64,000 nt of DNA from Denitrobaculum sp965232285. GTDB taxonomy: Bacteria; Pseudomonadota; Alphaproteobacteria; Kiloniellales; Kiloniellaceae. Under the pieces are notes generated by a model. That model saw only the letters and a list, made by a program, of their open reading frames with translations. It had not been told where the DNA came from and did not search any database. The DNA is taken from NCBI GenBank assembly GCA_965232285.1, contig CBDDPL010000004.1, positions 5,704,001-5,768,000 on the forward strand, read 5' to 3'. This document shows positions 62,008 to 64,000 of this stretch, in pieces; positions within the stretch are counted from its first letter, which is position 1, and each line of letters opens with the position of its first letter. Made by a program: the position numbers and the translations under genes.

Positions 62008-62771
62008 TATGCCTCCTCACCGCCGCCCAGATAGGCGTCCAGAACCTCGGGATTGCTGCGGACCTCGGCCATGCTGCCCTGGGTCAGGACCGTGCCCTCG
62101 GCCAGCACGATCACCGGATCGCAGAGGCTGGCAATCAGATCCATGTCGTGTTCGATCACGCAGAAGGTGTAGTCCCGCTCCTGCCGCAGGCGGCTGATCA
62201 TCTCGCGGATTTTGAGCAGCAGCGTCGGATTGACCCCGGCACCGGGCTCGTCGAGTAGCACCAGCTTAGCGTCCGTCATCATGGTGCGGCCCAGTTCGAG
62301 CAGTTTCTTCTGTCCGCCCGAAAGGTTGCCCGCCGGCTCGTCACCCAGATGGGAGATCGAAAGGAAGTCCAGCGCGTCCTCCGCCCGGTCCCGGACCTCC
62401 CGCTCGCGCCGCTTGACCTGTCCGCGTGAGATCCAGTTGGCGAAGAGCCGTTCGCCCGGCTGTTCCGGCGGCACCACCATCAGGTTTTCCAGCACGGTCA
62501 TCTTGGCGAACTCATGCGGGATCTGGAAGGTCCGCACGATCCCACGGTGGAACATCTCGTGGGTCGGCAGCCCGGCGATATCCTGCTTCTCGAAGACGAT
62601 CCGGCCCGAGGTCGGCACCAGTTCGCCCGCGATCATGCTGAAGGTCGTTGTCTTCCCTGCGCCATTGGGTCCGATCAGCCCCGTGATCGTCCCTTCCCTG
62701 ATTTCAAAACTGCAGTTTCTTACCGCTTGCAGCCCGCCGAAACTCTTGTTGAGATTCTCAATTGTGAGCAC
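62007..62771 (-). CDS. livG: Branched-chain amino acid-type ABC ATPase LivG
   Basis: 254 aa. Walker A IGPNGAGKTTTFSMI, signature LSGGQKKLLELGRTMM, Walker B LVLLDEPGAGVNP, and H-loop FCVIEHDMDLI. First gene of the nine-gene unit reading left. Its start lies 298 bp from the divergent SDR gene, and that interval should carry the operon promoter. Confidence 0.95.
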   Translation of the reverse strand: MLTIENLNKSFGGLQAVRNCSFEIREGTITGLIGPNGAGKTTTFSMIAGELVPTSGRIVFEKQDIAGLPTHEMFHRGIVRTFQIPHEFAKMTVLENLMVVPPEQPGERLFANWISRGQVKRREREVRDRAEDALDFLSISHLGDEPAGNLSGGQKKLLELGRTMMTDAKLVLLDEPGAGVNPTLLLKIREMISRLRQERDYTFCVIEHDMDLIASLCDPVIVLAEGTVLTQGSMAEVRSNPEVLDAYLGGGEEA

Positions 62772-63069
62772 CTGGCTCTAACCCTCCCCTGGTCGTACGG
62801 CCGGTGTTGATTTTTAACCTTCAGGGTGCGCAACAGCACCCCGGCAACGCAGCACAGCCTACCGTGCCATGTTGTAGATTCAACAGGTCATCATACAACT
62901 GATAGATTTTTGAAAGCTCCCTGTTGCTTCCATCCCCCTTTTTCGAAGCAGCTTAACGGCTTATGGCGCCAATGCCCAGCCAGTCTGGGGGACACCATCG
63001 CATTCGGGGCTTCCCGTAGCGATCGCCGGGAGGTTTTAATGGAGTCGAGCTGGCGAGAGGAGACGGAAA

Positions 63070-63828
63070 ATGACAAAGCAAGCAGTCCTGGTCACAGGGT
63101 CGTCGAGCGGTATCGGCGCGGCGCTCTGCCGGCGGCTCGCGAAGGCCCATGGTCCGGAAATCGCCATCGCCGTCCATGCCCGCAGCAACAAAAAGAGGGC
63201 GGATGCACTGGCCGCGGAGATTGCAGGCGCGGGCGGCAAAGCGGAGGTGTTGCTCGGTGATATTGCCGATTCGGGCGAAGCTGCGCGCCTGGTGCAGGAA
63301 GCCTTCGAGCGCTTTGGACGGCTCGATGCGCTGGTCGCGAACGCCGGCTTCCCGATCATCAAGTCGCTTGAAGAAGGCACGCGCGCGGATCTGGATTACG
63401 CCTTTCGCGGCAATCTCTTCAGCTTCTTCGAGCTGGTCCAGGCCGCGCGGCCCCACCTGAAGGCGTCCCGCAACGCGCGGGTGGTGGCGACGGGCAGTTT
63501 TACCGCCCACGTCTTCCGGACCGACATGCGCAGCTTCCCGATGTCGGCCGCGGCCAAGGGCGGCCTGGAGACCATGGTCCGGAGCCTTGCCGCCGAACTC
63601 GCGCCCGACGGGATCACCGTCAACTGCGTGGTGCCCGGCTTCATCGAAAAGGACCCGGGAACGGGGGACGGCCTGTCGCAGCACGAGCTGAAGGCCATGG
63701 CCGCGCGCATTCCCCTGGGGCGTATCGGTCGCAGCAATGAGGTCGCCGCTGCGATCGAGTTCCTGCTGAGCCCCGATGCCGGCTACATCACGGGGCAGGC
63801 GATCCACGTCAACGGCGGATTGATTTAA
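63070..63828 (+). CDS. SDR-fold protein lacking the canonical catalytic tyrosine
   Basis: 252 aa. The coenzyme-binding motif is VLVTGSSSGIGAALC (Gly-rich loop 10-16), then DIAD and NAG, so NAD(P) binding is likely. At the active site the expected Y-x-x-x-K reads S159-A-A-A-K163 (FPMSAAAKGG); Lys163 is kept but Tyr is Ser. C-terminal GYITGQAIHVNGG is normal. The upstream GAGGAGACGGAAA is a good ribosome-binding site. It may be an atypical oxidoreductase or a non-catalytic member. It diverges from livG. Confidence 0.8.
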   Translation: MTKQAVLVTGSSSGIGAALCRRLAKAHGPEIAIAVHARSNKKRADALAAEIAGAGGKAEVLLGDIADSGEAARLVQEAFERFGRLDALVANAGFPIIKSLEEGTRADLDYAFRGNLFSFFELVQAARPHLKASRNARVVATGSFTAHVFRTDMRSFPMSAAAKGGLETMVRSLAAELAPDGITVNCVVPGFIEKDPGTGDGLSQHELKAMAARIPLGRIGRSNEVAAAIEFLLSPDAGYITGQAIHVNGGLI

Positions 63829-63932
63829 AGCGGTTTCTGCTTTCACAGAAATACAACGCCTCAAAATTTGCGTTCGAGTTCAGCGATCTGCGGAACGAGA
63901 GGCAGTGAATTTTGAGCCCGCTTAAACCCAAA

Positions 63933-63946
63933 CTGATCTAGGTCAA
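63933..63946 (+). promoter_or_regulatory. Candidate FNR/FixK-type box ahead of a gene outside the window
   Basis: CTGATCTAGGTCAA matches the dyad TTGAT-N4-ATCAA at 8 of 10 positions and symmetric mismatches. The window ends in AAGGGAGACC, a strong Shine-Dalgarno, so a plus-strand gene probably starts within about ten bases past the edge and could be controlled by oxygen or redox. The gene itself is not visible. Confidence 0.4.
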
Positions 63947-64000
63947 AGACAAACCCGGTTTCTCCGGCCAGCCTGCGGTCGTTGATCAAGAAGGGAGACC

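Noticed and set aside
1..64000. CRISPR array, rRNA operon, or additional tRNA genes
   Set aside because: No regularly spaced short repeats, no rRNA-like sequence and no second complete cloverleaf with CCA end were seen in either strand.

Overview
The window is a GC-rich chromosomal segment of an alphaproteobacterium. The gene order rplU-rpmA-obgE-proB-proA-nadD-rsfS-rlmH-gpmI-envC-ctpA, together with the Liv/hydantoinase and glycine-betaine operons, resembles Rhodospirillales/Kiloniellales-type marine or halophilic bacteria. That placement rests on gene content and codon usage; no 16S gene is present.

Region 1 (1-12.8 kb) is core chromosome, almost all on the minus strand. It holds ribosomal proteins L21 and L27, the GTPase ObgE, proline synthesis (ProB, ProA), NAD synthesis (NadD), ribosome silencing (RsfS), rRNA methylation (RlmH), glycolysis (GpmI) and an envelope module (EnvC, CtpA and the start of a membrane-anchored, Ala/Glu-rich protein). 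Hairpin terminators follow rpmA and ctpA.

Region 2 (12.96-35.37 kb) is a genomic island in the 3' end of tRNA-Ser(CGA). A 19-bp copy of the tRNA end lies at each border. A tyrosine integrase sits just inside the tRNA. The cargo has lower GC and mixed ancestry: podovirus-like debris, a P-loop kinase, small membrane proteins, a winged-helix regulator, a helicase-like ATPase, and a defence block at the distal end. The defence block has a 1265-aa SIR2 protein (Dsr1/DUF4020-like) facing away from a two-gene AVAST type III-like pair, a 2092-aa nuclease-STAND ATPase (Avs3a-like) and a 231-aa partner (Avs3b-like).

Region 3 (35.4-43.6 kb) is accessory. It has a MerR regulator with its own operator, a SAM methyltransferase, a DUF2938 membrane protein, an AraC regulator facing a nitrilase, a lipoprotein, and an AT-richer patch of unknown small membrane or secreted proteins and a HEPN-like protein.

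Region 4 (43.6-53.2 kb) looks like betaine use. It has a ProX-ProV-ProW glycine-betaine-type transporter, a choline-kinase-like phosphotransferase and a dimethylglycine/sarcosine dehydrogenase-like enzyme, with DeoR and GntR regulators next to it. A 272-bp cloverleaf-shaped miniature inverted-repeat element sits between the kinase and the dehydrogenase and supplies the kinase stop codon.

Region 5 (52.5-62.8 kb) is a nine-gene minus-strand operon: LivG, LivF, LivH, LivM, a binding protein, hydantoinase/oxoprolinase subunits A and B, an SDR dehydrogenase and the GntR regulator. It probably imports and opens a cyclic amide or hydantoin-like compound. A divergent SDR that lacks the usual catalytic tyrosine follows, and the window ends in a likely FNR-type box and ribosome-binding site for a gene just outside.
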